DNA of 24,149 bases from NCBI GenBank assembly GCA_964448935.1, contig CAYVBE010000044.1, forward strand, positions 1-24,149, given 5' to 3'. Under the pieces are notes generated by a model that had not been told where the DNA came from, did no database searches, and was given only the letters and a program-made list of their open reading frames with translations. Below, in pieces: positions 1 to 8,171 of this stretch. The stretch is from CAYVBE01 sp964448935 (GTDB lineage Bacteria > Planctomycetota > Brocadiia > SM23-32). Each line of letters begins with the position of its first letter. Positions within the stretch are counted from its first letter, which is position 1. Position numbers and translations under genes: made by a program.

Positions 1-285
1 CGGGTGCGGAGCGTCACCTACCGTGTGAACGACCGGCACGTTCAACTGTATCGCTGGGTGCCCGGGGACGACGAGTTCGCGGCCGAGATGCCCCGGGAAC
101 GTCTCTGCTGCGTTCTCGCGGAGCGCCTGGGCACGGATGCGGCTGAGGTCGAGTCGGTGTGGGCCGAGTGCGCCGCCCGCATAGAGGACTGGCGGGAGCG
201 TGGCGTGCACCTGTTCGCCGATGTGCGGAGGGAAGTTCACGAGGCATATCGCGACGGATTGCTGCCACTTGAGCGGAGCTTTTGA
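1..285 (+). CDS. Hypothetical protein, probably truncated at its 5' end by the window edge
   Basis: The frame is open from the first base to the TGA at 283-285. A GTG at position 4 could start a 93-residue protein, but nothing upstream is visible to show a ribosome binding site, so the true start may lie outside the window. The protein is small, soluble and acidic, rich in Glu, Arg and Trp, with no membrane segment or signal peptide. The C-terminal half looks helical (AARIEDWRERGVHLFADVRR). The third codon positions are strongly G/C like the neighbours, which supports real coding. I do not recognise a family. It lies 39 bp upstream of the deacetylase gene on the same strand and may be co-transcribed with it. 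Confidence 0.6.
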   Translation, partial: RVRSVTYRVNDRHVQLYRWVPGDDEFAAEMPRERLCCVLAERLGTDAAEVESVWAECAARIEDWRERGVHLFADVRREVHEAYRDGLLPLERSF

Positions 286-324
286 GAGGGCTACACTGGC
301 GGGACTTCTGACGGGAGAAGACAG

Positions 325-1236
325 TTGAATCAAGAAGAGACGCTCAACGTGGTGTTTTCAATGGACTGCCTGCCGGCAGGCGGCCGGCAGGAGGTCCACG
401 GGGCCGAACGATGGGACGATGCACACGCCGCGCCCGCAGCATTCGCTGAGTGCCTGATGGAACTGGGTTTCAAGGCGACCTTTTTCGTGGCCCCGGAGGC
501 CGCAGGGCGGCTACGCTACCAGATCGAGCAGCTGTCGGGGGAGGGGTGTGAGGTCGGCCTTCTCTGCCACCCCCAGCTCAGCGGGTACCAGGCGTGCCTC
601 GGCTCCTACAGCTACGACCGGCAGCGGGAGATTGTCGGCCTGGCACGCACGGTCTGGGATAACGAGCTGAGCAAGCCTCCTGCCGCCTTCCGGCCGGGGT
701 TTTTCAGCGCCAACGATTACACCTACCACGTGGCGTGCATGGAGGGTTTCTCCCAGGGCAGTTGTTCGCTGCCGGGTCGGATGGACAACGACCAGTGCAG
801 TATGTGGTACCAGGCATACCCGTTCCCGCACCACACCGATCCGCTGGATCGCTCGGCAGCAGGCACGATGGAATTCCTGGAGGTGCCGGTGACCAGCGAC
901 TTCGAGGCGGCCTCCTTCCTGACCGGCGAGACCTACACGCCGCCGCACCTGCGCATCGAGGAGCCGGACTTCCACGAATACGCCGGCGACCTGATCTACC
1001 GCCAGCTCGAGCGGATGCAGGAGGACCAGGTGGACATCAAGGTCATCCACTTCGTCACCTCCAACGTGGTCGCCTGGCACCGCGATGAGGACCCGCACTG
1101 CGCGCGCTTGAAGCACATCTCCGCCATGCTGGACGATATTGCCGACGAGGAGGGCCTGCAGGTGCGCTGGGTCAGCCTGGAAACGCTGCACGAGGAGTTG
1201 GACGAAGCACTGGGGGTGGGCCTGGACGAGGAGTGA
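325..1236 (+). CDS. Polysaccharide deacetylase-like (NodB-fold) protein
   Basis: 303 residues starting at TTG 325, preceded by GGGAGAAG at a good distance. The next ATG (361) would cut into the first strand of the fold, so TTG is preferred. Fold signatures of carbohydrate esterase family 4-like proteins are visible: a first strand LNVVFSMD with a candidate metal or catalytic Asp14, the helix and strand ELGFKATFFVAPEAA (47-60), the segment EGCEVGLLCHP with a candidate metal His82, and AFRPGFFSAN with Arg123. The canonical second metal His is not obvious, so activity is uncertain. No signal peptide or membrane segment is present, which is unusual for a cell-wall or exopolysaccharide deacetylase. 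It ends 2 bp from the end of the convergent endonuclease V gene. It could act on a cytoplasmic sugar conjugate; the substrate cannot be told. Confidence 0.75.
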   Translation: MNQEETLNVVFSMDCLPAGGRQEVHGAERWDDAHAAPAAFAECLMELGFKATFFVAPEAAGRLRYQIEQLSGEGCEVGLLCHPQLSGYQACLGSYSYDRQREIVGLARTVWDNELSKPPAAFRPGFFSANDYTYHVACMEGFSQGSCSLPGRMDNDQCSMWYQAYPFPHHTDPLDRSAAGTMEFLEVPVTSDFEAASFLTGETYTPPHLRIEEPDFHEYAGDLIYRQLERMQEDQVDIKVIHFVTSNVVAWHRDEDPHCARLKHISAMLDDIADEEGLQVRWVSLETLHEELDEALGVGLDEE

Positions 1237-1238
1237 TT

Positions 1239-1919
1239 TCAGGCCAGTACTCTCTTCTTCAGTCTGCCGACGGCAAGGTGCGCCTGCCGCGTCGGTTCCG
1301 GCAGGCGGTATCTGGTGGCGCAGCGCAGCACCAGCCGGACGCTGCTCTCGAAGTCCGCCAGGTGGCCGGGGCTTACGAAGACGGGTTTGACATCCGTCCT
1401 GGTGCGCAGCACGACGCCGATCTGCTCCCCGTCGTCCGTCAGAGCCACCGATGCGCCCTTTTGCGCCCCCGGTTCACCGTGCTCCCCGGTCAGGCGGCTC
1501 TTGGCGCAGCCCACGGTGGGCAGCCCCAGCCAGAGTCCCATGTGCGATGCGAGGCCGACGCGGCGCGGATGGGCGAACCCATGCCCGTCGAAGATCACCG
1601 CGTCCGGACGGTGCTCGATCTGCCGGAAGGCGCGCACGACCGGCGGCCCCTCACGGAAGGTCAGCAGGCCCGGCACGTAGGGGAAGGGGCAGTCCATGTG
1701 GATGTCCACCCGCTCCACCTCCTCCATCTGCGGCAGCCGCAGCACCACGACCGAGGCGAACACCAGGTCCCGCTTGCGGCTGAAGGCCAGGTCCGCCCCG
1801 GCCACCAGCTCAATCTTCTCCGGCAGCGGGCAGAGCCGCACCCGCTGCGCCAACTCCCCCTGAAGCCGGATCGCCTCCTTCGGCGTCAGGTCCCATTCGT
1901 GCAGTTCAGGGACTTCCAT
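1239..1919 (-). CDS. nfi: Endonuclease V (deoxyinosine 3'-endonuclease)
   Basis: 226 residues, ATG at 1919 with GAAGGA about 8 nt upstream. Endonuclease V nicks DNA one phosphodiester 3' of deoxyinosine produced by adenine deamination and initiates its repair. The family signatures are complete: AGADLAF with metal Asp43, the wedge motif PYVPGLLTFREGP (80-92) with Glu90, FDGHGFAHPRR (110-120) with Asp111 and His113, and GCAKSRL with Lys140. The length matches the usual 220-230 residues. It is transcribed divergently from the sulfatase across a 135-bp gap and meets the deacetylase gene tail to tail. No oddity seen. The assignment is secure; the substrate range (inosine in DNA versus RNA) cannot be read from the sequence. 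Confidence 0.96.
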   Translation of the reverse strand: MEVPELHEWDLTPKEAIRLQGELAQRVRLCPLPEKIELVAGADLAFSRKRDLVFASVVVLRLPQMEEVERVDIHMDCPFPYVPGLLTFREGPPVVRAFRQIEHRPDAVIFDGHGFAHPRRVGLASHMGLWLGLPTVGCAKSRLTGEHGEPGAQKGASVALTDDGEQIGVVLRTRTDVKPVFVSPGHLADFESSVRLVLRCATRYRLPEPTRQAHLAVGRLKKRVLA

Positions 1920-1992
1920 GGCCGCGTCCTTCGAAAGGTTCTGGCACCGTGAGCGTAATGGGCCGTTCGGACTCGCGCAAGCTTACGGAGGC

Positions 1993-2020
1993 TTGAAGAT
2001 GCGGCGCCCGGTGATAAGAT
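1993..2020 (+). promoter_or_regulatory. Candidate sigma70-type promoter for the sulfatase operon
   Basis: TTGAAG at 1993-1998 and TAAGAT at 2015-2020 are separated by 16 bp, in the gap between the divergent endonuclease V and sulfatase genes. The predicted start of transcription is near 2027, about 28 nt before the GTG start codon at 2055. Hexamer matching by eye only. Confidence 0.4.
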
Positions 2021-2054
2021 GGGCGCACACCGGACCACCAGGGAGGAAGCAACC

Positions 2055-3464
2055 GTGCCCGAGAACCGCCGGCCGCGAAACATCGTCTGGATCACCACCG
2101 ATCACATGCGCTACGACTCCGTCGGCGCCAACGGCAACCCGGCCATCCGCACCCCGAACCTGGACCGCCTGGCCCACGACGGTGTCTCGCTGCAGCACTG
2201 CTACGCGCAGAACCCCCTGTGCATGCCCAGCCGGGTCAGCTTCATGACCGGCCAGTATCCGTGCCGCACGGGAGTCCTGACCAACGGGCCGGCGTTCCCA
2301 CCCGAGCGTGGTCCGACCTGCGCCGAGGTGTTCCGGGGGGCGGGCTACCTTACCGCCCAGCTCGGCAAGCTCCATTTCGAGCCGCACATGGAGACTGACC
2401 TTGACCCGGAACCCGCGCGGCGCTACGGTTTCGATTACATGGCGCTCAGCGAGGAGCCGGGCAGCTATGACGACGCGCACCTGCGCTGGTTGCGCGCCAA
2501 TCACCCGGAGTACGTGGACGTGATGCGCGTGCCGCGGCCCATCCAGCGCGCCGCGTCGGGCGGGTCGTTTGCCCGATGGACGGTGGAGGCGCCCGGCGAG
2601 GTGAGCCACAGCGGTTTCGCGGCCTCGGCGGCCATGGACGTGCTGGCCATGGGGCGGCGCACGTTCGCTCACGTCGGCATGTACGCCCCGCACCCGCCCC
2701 TGAATCCCCCGCGCGATATCTACGAGTTGTACGAGGACGCAGCCCTGCCCGCGCCGCATCGCCGTGAGGGCGAGGCCGCCGACAAACCGTCGCCGTTGTG
2801 CAATTTCCTGCGCCACCACGAGACCGTCACGGACGGGGAATGGGCGGAGAGGCGCCGGTATTTCTACGCCATGTGTACGCTGGTGGACCGGCAGGTGGGG
2901 CGGCTGCTGGACTTCCTGGAGGACCGGGGAGAACTGGACGATACGCTGATCCTGTTCATGTCCGACCACGGGGACATGGACGGCGACCACGGGATGGTGT
3001 CCAAGCAGTCGAGTTTCTACGAGGAGGTCATGCGGTTGCCGGTCATTCTGCACTGGCCCGCCGGGCTGAAAGGCGGACAGCGCCCCGAGGAGCTGGTGGA
3101 GGCCGTAGACCTGCTGCCCACGCTCTGCGACCTGGCGGACGTGCCCATTCCACCCGAGGTCCAGGGCCGGAGCCTGGCGCCCCAACTGACGGGAGAGGAG
3201 GGCGAGCCGCGGCAGAACTCCCTCGCCATGCACGGACCTCCGTTCGGAGGGATATGTGCCATGCTCCGCTCGGCCGACACCAAGTACATCCGTTACGCGC
3301 CCGGCGCCGAGGTGCTCTACGACCTGGCCGAAGATCCCGGCGAATACACCAACCACGCCGGCGACGAGAGCTACGCCGACCGGCTGCACGCCGCCCGCGA
3401 ACGCCTGCTTCAGCGCATGCTTGAGGCCGCCGGATCAGGATTGCGCTCTTACCGGCGTTATTGA
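2055..3464 (+). CDS. Type I (formylglycine-dependent) sulfatase, cytosolic
   Basis: 469 residues from GTG 2055, preceded by GGGAGG with 8 nt spacing. An ATG at 2019 is in frame but lacks such a site and overlaps the predicted promoter. Sulfatases hydrolyse sulfate esters, here presumably of a sugar. The Cys-type active site CMPSR (56-60), followed by SFMTGQYP, is the site converted to formylglycine. Metal and sulfate-binding elements are ITTDHMR with Asp16, GKLHFEP with Lys105, and MSDHGDMDGDHG with Asp304-His305. No signal peptide precedes the first strand, so the enzyme should act in the cytoplasm, unlike most polysaccharide sulfatases. No maturation enzyme (anSME or FGE) is in the window. 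The GH31 gene follows after 32 bp and is likely co-transcribed, suggesting desulfation before glycoside cleavage. The substrate is unknown; choline-sulfatase-like or phosphonate hydrolase activity cannot be excluded. Confidence 0.93.
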   Translation: MPENRRPRNIVWITTDHMRYDSVGANGNPAIRTPNLDRLAHDGVSLQHCYAQNPLCMPSRVSFMTGQYPCRTGVLTNGPAFPPERGPTCAEVFRGAGYLTAQLGKLHFEPHMETDLDPEPARRYGFDYMALSEEPGSYDDAHLRWLRANHPEYVDVMRVPRPIQRAASGGSFARWTVEAPGEVSHSGFAASAAMDVLAMGRRTFAHVGMYAPHPPLNPPRDIYELYEDAALPAPHRREGEAADKPSPLCNFLRHHETVTDGEWAERRRYFYAMCTLVDRQVGRLLDFLEDRGELDDTLILFMSDHGDMDGDHGMVSKQSSFYEEVMRLPVILHWPAGLKGGQRPEELVEAVDLLPTLCDLADVPIPPEVQGRSLAPQLTGEEGEPRQNSLAMHGPPFGGICAMLRSADTKYIRYAPGAEVLYDLAEDPGEYTNHAGDESYADRLHAARERLLQRMLEAAGSGLRSYRRY

Positions 3465-3496
3465 CGATCCTCTACTTCGGAAAGAACAATTCAAAC

Positions 3497-5824
3497 ATGG
3501 CCCAAAACATCCATGGCGTTCTGACGGACGACGGGCGCATCTTCCATCGGCCGGGCTTCGGGTACGACTGGGCGAAGGAGGGCACCGAAGCCGCGATGGA
3601 ACACGGACGCCTGACGGTTGACTTGAAAACGGTGGACGAGCTGGCCATGCACCTCAGCGTTGAGCCGGTCGCGCCGGGCATTCTGCGGTTGAGGGCCTGG
3701 CGCGGGGAAGCACAGTTTAGCGATAGCAGCGCCATGCTGGACGGCGCGCTGCCGGAGCCGCCGGAGGCGCGTTTCGGGCAAACCGAGGGCGGCTGGGCCA
3801 TGCACGCCGCCGGCGCGCGGTTCTACGTGAACCGTGCGCCGTTCTACGCGGCGCTGCTGGATGAGCAGGGCACAGAACTCTGGCGACTGGAGAACGAGGA
3901 ATGGGCGGCCGGTGGGCTGGTGACGCCGCCGCTGGGTTTCCGCACCTCCGAGAAAGGGGAGCACCCCTTCCTGAGCTGGCGCATCCACAACGACGACCGC
4001 CTGTTCGGCATGGGCGAGAAATGGAACACGGTCGAGAAGACCGGCACCCGTGCCACCATCTGGACCGCCGACACGTGCGGTTTGAACACCACGGACCTCA
4101 GCTACAAGGCCGTGCCCGTCCTGTTCTCCTCGCGCGGGTGGGGCATGATGCTGCACTCGACCTTCCGCAGCTACTGGGAGATCGGCAACTTCACCTACAC
4201 GGTCGGCAGCTTTCTGACCGAGGACGACACGATAGACCTCTTCCTGTTCGTGGGCGATGGTTTGAAGGAACTTCTGGGCCTCTACACGGGACTGACCGGT
4301 CGCGCGCAGATGCCGCCGAAATGGGCCTTCGGCGCCTGGATGAGCCGCTGCGCCTACAAGAGCTGGGACGAGATACGGACGGTCGCGAAAACGCTGCGCG
4401 AGAAGCGCATCCCCTGCGACGTCATGCACTTCGACCCGCCCTGGATGAAGACCCACTGGTATCCGATCTACGGCGTGGACGCCTGCGACTTCGACTGGAA
4501 CGAGGAGGAGTTCCCGGACCGCGAGTCCATCTTCCGCGAGCTGGACGGCGACAACCTGGCGGCCGGCCTCTGGATCAACCCCTATCTGCCGGAAGGAACC
4601 GACATATACGAAGAGGCGAAGAAGAAGGACTACCTGGTGAAATTGCCCGACGGCGGGGTGGCGCGTGCCGAGGGAGATTCGCCTGTGGGCGCGCTGGATT
4701 TCACCAACCCCGCGGCGAAGGTTTGGTGGCAGGGCCATTTGAAGGAGCTTCTTCGCGCCGGGGCACGCGTCTTCAAGCCGGATTACGGCGAGCGAGTGCC
4801 GGAGTCGGCGGTCTTCCACGACGGCCGCAAAGGTGCCGAGATGCACAATCTCTACCTGTTCCTCTACAACCAGGCCGTCTTCGAGGCCACCGTCGAGGAG
4901 ACCGGCGAGCCGATCATCTGGGGCCGAAGCGGCTACACCGGCAGCCAGCGGTTCGCGGGCACTTGGGCCGGCGACACGCAGGTACACTGGCGCGCCATGA
5001 GGTGTTGCATGAGGGGCGGGCTGTCGGCCGGCCTTACGGGCATCGCCTTCTGGAGCCACGACATCGGCGGCTTCACCGGCCCCAAGCCCTCGCCGGAGCT
5101 TTACGTGCGTTGGGCGCAGTGGGGACTGCTCTCGCCGTTCGCGCGCTTCCACGGCACCACGCCGCGCGAGCCGTGGGAATATGGTGAAGAGGCGGAGGAA
5201 ATCGTCACCCGCTACGTGAAGCTGCGCTACCGGCTGATCCCCTACCTGCTGGCAGCGGCCGAGGAAACGGTTCGGACCGGTGTGCCCATCATGCGGCACA
5301 TGGCGCTGGAGTTCCCCGACGAGCCGAACGTCCACACGCTGGACGACCAGTACATGCTCGGCCCGGACCTGCTGGTGGCGCCCGTGATGACCGCCGGAGC
5401 GCGGTCCCGGAGCGTGTACCTGCCTGCGGGCACGTGGACGGAGCTGGAGAGGCCGGAGGCGACGCACGAGGGGCCGGGGTTCGTCGAGATGGAGGCGCCG
5501 CTGGAGCGCATCCCCGTGCTGGTGCGCGAGGGTGCCGTGATCCTGCAGTTGACGGGCGACCCTCAGCACCTGAAGGACGGCCCGGCGAAAGAACTACTGG
5601 TGGACATCTACCCCGGAACCGAACGGCGGGAGGTGACCTTCGAGGACGGGGGCGTCCGGGTCACGCTGAGCGCGGTCTCGAACGATGAAGTGGTGGGTCT
5701 ATGGATGGAGCCCGCGCCCCTTCAGGTCACGCCCCGTTTCCTGCGGGATGCGCCCCCAGACGTCGCGTGCCTGGACACCTTCGACGCCTCCGGCGGGTTC
5801 GGGATGAGAGTGCGCCGAGATTGA
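3497..5824 (+). CDS. yicI: GH31 family alpha-glycosidase, most like alpha-xylosidase YicI
   Basis: 775 residues from ATG 3497, preceded by GGAAAG 12 nt away; an in-frame TTG at 3461 lacks a site. YicI-type enzymes release alpha-linked xylose, for example isoprimeverose from xyloglucan fragments, by retaining hydrolysis. The N-terminal beta-sandwich includes FGMGEKWNTVEKTG. The catalytic barrel begins near PPKWAFGAWMSRC. The nucleophile motif FKPDYGERVP places Asp429 as nucleophile, and WAGDTQVHW places Asp493 as acid/base. FWSHDIGGF and ARFHGTTPREPW are standard for the family. The Lys before the nucleophile (Lys427) and the length (YicI is close to 772 residues) favour alpha-xylosidase over alpha-glucosidase; this is inference. 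No signal peptide, so cytosolic. No sugar transporter lies beside it in this window. Confidence 0.92.
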   Translation: MAQNIHGVLTDDGRIFHRPGFGYDWAKEGTEAAMEHGRLTVDLKTVDELAMHLSVEPVAPGILRLRAWRGEAQFSDSSAMLDGALPEPPEARFGQTEGGWAMHAAGARFYVNRAPFYAALLDEQGTELWRLENEEWAAGGLVTPPLGFRTSEKGEHPFLSWRIHNDDRLFGMGEKWNTVEKTGTRATIWTADTCGLNTTDLSYKAVPVLFSSRGWGMMLHSTFRSYWEIGNFTYTVGSFLTEDDTIDLFLFVGDGLKELLGLYTGLTGRAQMPPKWAFGAWMSRCAYKSWDEIRTVAKTLREKRIPCDVMHFDPPWMKTHWYPIYGVDACDFDWNEEEFPDRESIFRELDGDNLAAGLWINPYLPEGTDIYEEAKKKDYLVKLPDGGVARAEGDSPVGALDFTNPAAKVWWQGHLKELLRAGARVFKPDYGERVPESAVFHDGRKGAEMHNLYLFLYNQAVFEATVEETGEPIIWGRSGYTGSQRFAGTWAGDTQVHWRAMRCCMRGGLSAGLTGIAFWSHDIGGFTGPKPSPELYVRWAQWGLLSPFARFHGTTPREPWEYGEEAEEIVTRYVKLRYRLIPYLLAAAEETVRTGVPIMRHMALEFPDEPNVHTLDDQYMLGPDLLVAPVMTAGARSRSVYLPAGTWTELERPEATHEGPGFVEMEAPLERIPVLVREGAVILQLTGDPQHLKDGPAKELLVDIYPGTERREVTFEDGGVRVTLSAVSNDEVVGLWMEPAPLQVTPRFLRDAPPDVACLDTFDASGGFGMRVRRD

Positions 5825-5878
5825 GCGTAGTCCTAAGTTGGGCCACGCGGCTGAATACGAGCCGTCATTCGCGGTCGC

Positions 5879-6553
5879 TCAGCGGACGCCCAGGTAGCGG
5901 GCGGCCCGCTGGATGTCCTCCGTGTTGGCGGCCAGGTAGACTCGATCGCCCCCTTCGATGGTGATATGGCCGCGTGGGATGATGAACTGGCCCGTCTCCG
6001 GGCGGAAGATGGCGGCGATCACGCAGTCCTCGGGGAAGTCGGATGACCGCGCTATCTGCTCCACTGTGCGGCCGCAGGCCTGCGACTCCTCCGGAACGCG
6101 CACGAACACGATGCTGGCCTTGCCCTCGCCGAAGGCCGTCAGTTCCTGTATCAAAGGCTCTTCTATCTCCCAGGTGAACTGGTTGACGTACAGCTCCACG
6201 ATGTTCAGGACGCGGTCAGCACCGGCCAGCTTATATGCCTCCTCGTAACGGGGGTCGCGCATGCGCACGATGGTGCGCGAGACGCCCATGTGCTTGGCCA
6301 GCACGGCGAAGCACAGGTTGTCGCTGTCGCGCCTCATGGCGGCCGCGGCGCAGTCGGCCTGGTCCAGCTCGGCCTCCTCCAGGGTGTTGATGGAGGTGGC
6401 CGAGCCATGGATGGTGGGCACACCCAATTCCGAATAGACCTGTTCGCAGACCTCCCGGTCCGCGTCAATCACGACCACGTCGTGCTTGCCCTCCATCAGG
6501 CGTCGGGCCAGACCCCGACCGACCATTCCGGCCCCCGCGATTACGGTTCTCAT
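5879..6553 (-). CDS. trkA: Potassium uptake regulatory subunit TrkA/KtrA (RCK protein)
   Basis: 224 residues, ATG at 6553 with GGAACGGAGG just upstream. This cytoplasmic ring-forming subunit gates the TrkH channel according to nucleotide state. A Rossmann RCK_N domain is visible: GAGMVG (7-12), the acidic residue Asp30 at the end of strand 2 (VVVIDAD), and HGSATSINTLEEAELDQAD. A RCK_C domain fills roughly residues 135-222. With one N and one C unit it is half the size of E. coli TrkA (two tandem units) and more like KtrA/KtrC or the short TrkA of many bacteria. It follows trkH after 24 bp, so they form one transcript. Whether it binds NAD(H) or ATP/ADP cannot be decided here. Confidence 0.94.
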   Translation of the reverse strand: MRTVIAGAGMVGRGLARRLMEGKHDVVVIDADREVCEQVYSELGVPTIHGSATSINTLEEAELDQADCAAAAMRRDSDNLCFAVLAKHMGVSRTIVRMRDPRYEEAYKLAGADRVLNIVELYVNQFTWEIEEPLIQELTAFGEGKASIVFVRVPEESQACGRTVEQIARSSDFPEDCVIAAIFRPETGQFIIPRGHITIEGGDRVYLAANTEDIQRAARYLGVR

Positions 6554-6577
6554 GTGAGACCTCCGTTCCTTTCCTTG

Positions 6578-8077
6578 TCAGTGCCAGGCGCGGCGGCTGA
6601 ACAGCACCAGCAGCGGCACGATCTCCAGACGCCCCGCCAGCATTCCCAGTATGTACATGAGCTTGATTCCGGGGTGCAGCTCCGCCATTCCCTGGACGCT
6701 GATATAGCAGGGCCCGATGTTGCCCAGTGCGCTAAACATGCCGGACGAGCTGGCCAGAGCGCCATGGGAACTCAGGGCCGCGGTCGTCAGCGAGCCGATG
6801 AGCAGCAGGCAGACCCAGGCGAACAGCAGGGCGGCGGTTCGGTATGCCTCGTTTCGGTCCACTTTCTTGCGGTCCACCAGCAGCAGGTTAACCGCGCTGG
6901 GCGGACTTACCGCGCGCCGCATCTGGCGAATCATCAACTTCCACAGGATCACGATCCGTATGACCTTCAAACCGCCCCCGGTTGAGCCCGCGCAGCCGCC
7001 GATGAACATCAAAACCAGGAAGACGATCCGCGCCGCCGGGTGGAAGTAATCTCCGCCGATATCGCGCGTGCCGAACCCGGTGGTGGTGGCGATGGACATG
7101 ACCTGGAAGAGGCTGTGGCGGAAGCTCTCGCCGAAAGCGGCGTCTCGCACGGAATGCAGCCGGGAGAGCAGAACAACGGCCAGGGACCCGCCCAGGATCA
7201 CCCACCACATGCGCATCTCGTCGTTGTCCCACAGGCTCTTGATTTTGCCGGTCAGCAGCCGGTAGTGGATCAGGAAGTTCGTCCCGCCCGCCCACATGCC
7301 GAAGATGAGGATGTACTCGATCGCCAGATGGTGAACGGAGGGGTCCTCTTCGTAATACGCGATGCTGGCGTCGTAGGGGGAGTATCCGCCGGTGGACAGG
7401 CAGGTGAAGGCGTGGGAGATGGCGTCGTAGACACTCGTTCCGCTGACGAACAGGCCCACCGCGATCAGGAACGTATAGAAGCCGTAGATCAGCCACAGGA
7501 TCTTCAGTGTGTGCCACATGCCGGGGGCGATGCGTTTGCCCGATATCTTGTGGCTTTCCGCGCTGAACAGCGCGTGCGAGAGGCCACCCTGATAGACCAC
7601 CACCAGGAAAAACGTCAGTATGCCCAGGCCGCCCACCCACTGGGTCATAGAGCGCCAGAAGAGGAGTGACTTCGGCATGTCGTCCAGACCGGTCAGCATG
7701 GTGATGCCGGTGGTCGTGAACCCGCTCATCGCCTCGAAGTAGGCGTCCAGGTAGCCCACGCCCTTCAACCCGTAGGCCAGGGGAATGGCGCCCACCGCGC
7801 TGACCATGACCCAGCTAAACAGGCAGATGAGCATGGCGTCCAGCGTGCTGAGCCGGCGGCGCGAGCGCGGCCGGCGCACGTGCTGCCAGCACAATCCCCC
7901 CACCACCAGCAAGATCACGATGGGTATGGCGTAGGTGCCGACGGGAACGTCCAGCCCCGTCCACCCGCCATAGCCGAAGGAGAGAATGAGGGGGACCAGC
8001 AGAAGGGCGGCGAACACGACCAGGATACTGCCCACGTGGCTGAAGGCCGTTCGCAACCGGACAAATGGGAACCGCAT
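6578..8077 (-). CDS. trkH: Potassium uptake channel subunit TrkH/KtrB
   Basis: 499 residues, ATG at 8077 with GGAGG 6 nt upstream. An integral membrane protein with about 10-12 segments forming a K+-translocating subunit. The four quasi-repeated pore loops with filter glycine motifs are readable: TTTG (121-124), STGG (228-231), TTTGFG (331-336) and GSTGGG (364-369), the last followed by the cytoplasmic LKVIRI segment. N-terminal segments at about 14-34 and 48-65, followed by a basic loop HVRRPRSRRR, fit the positive-inside rule and the longer TrkH class (about 480-500 residues) rather than KtrB (about 450). It is paired with trkA downstream. A promoter is predicted in the gap before it. No defect seen. 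Confidence 0.95.
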   Translation of the reverse strand: MRFPFVRLRTAFSHVGSILVVFAALLLVPLILSFGYGGWTGLDVPVGTYAIPIVILLVVGGLCWQHVRRPRSRRRLSTLDAMLICLFSWVMVSAVGAIPLAYGLKGVGYLDAYFEAMSGFTTTGITMLTGLDDMPKSLLFWRSMTQWVGGLGILTFFLVVVYQGGLSHALFSAESHKISGKRIAPGMWHTLKILWLIYGFYTFLIAVGLFVSGTSVYDAISHAFTCLSTGGYSPYDASIAYYEEDPSVHHLAIEYILIFGMWAGGTNFLIHYRLLTGKIKSLWDNDEMRMWWVILGGSLAVVLLSRLHSVRDAAFGESFRHSLFQVMSIATTTGFGTRDIGGDYFHPAARIVFLVLMFIGGCAGSTGGGLKVIRIVILWKLMIRQMRRAVSPPSAVNLLLVDRKKVDRNEAYRTAALLFAWVCLLLIGSLTTAALSSHGALASSSGMFSALGNIGPCYISVQGMAELHPGIKLMYILGMLAGRLEIVPLLVLFSRRAWH

Positions 8078-8124
8078 TCGCCGCCTCCGTGGTGTCGCCT
8101 GCCGCAGGGATTGCCGGAGGGGCT

Positions 8125-8154
8125 ATTCTAATTGCACCGGCAAGCCAATTCCAA
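8125..8154 (-). promoter_or_regulatory. Candidate promoter for trkH-trkA
   Basis: Read on the minus strand, TTGGAA (8154-8149) and TAGAAT (8130-8125) are 18 bp apart, in the 94-bp gap between the DUF106-like gene and trkH. The leader to the trkH ATG would be about 40 nt. It suggests that trkHA is transcribed separately from the upstream PQQ/dikinase operon, although read-through is possible because no terminator is visible. Confidence 0.45.
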
Positions 8155-8171
8155 GTTGGGGCGACCGAATG

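Noticed and set aside
1983..3389. Long minus-strand open frame opposite the sulfatase
   Set aside because: Shadow frame rich in Arg, His and Val with no motif, over a gene with an intact sulfatase signature.
3491..5569. Long minus-strand open frame (about 690 codons) opposite the GH31 gene
   Set aside because: It is an antisense shadow of a clearly recognisable GH31 gene, low-complexity in composition and without family motifs; high GC makes such frames common.
5848..5864. CGGCT-GAATACG-AGCCG hairpin between the convergent GH31 and trkA genes
   Set aside because: Only 5 bp with no T-tract on either side; too weak to call a terminator.
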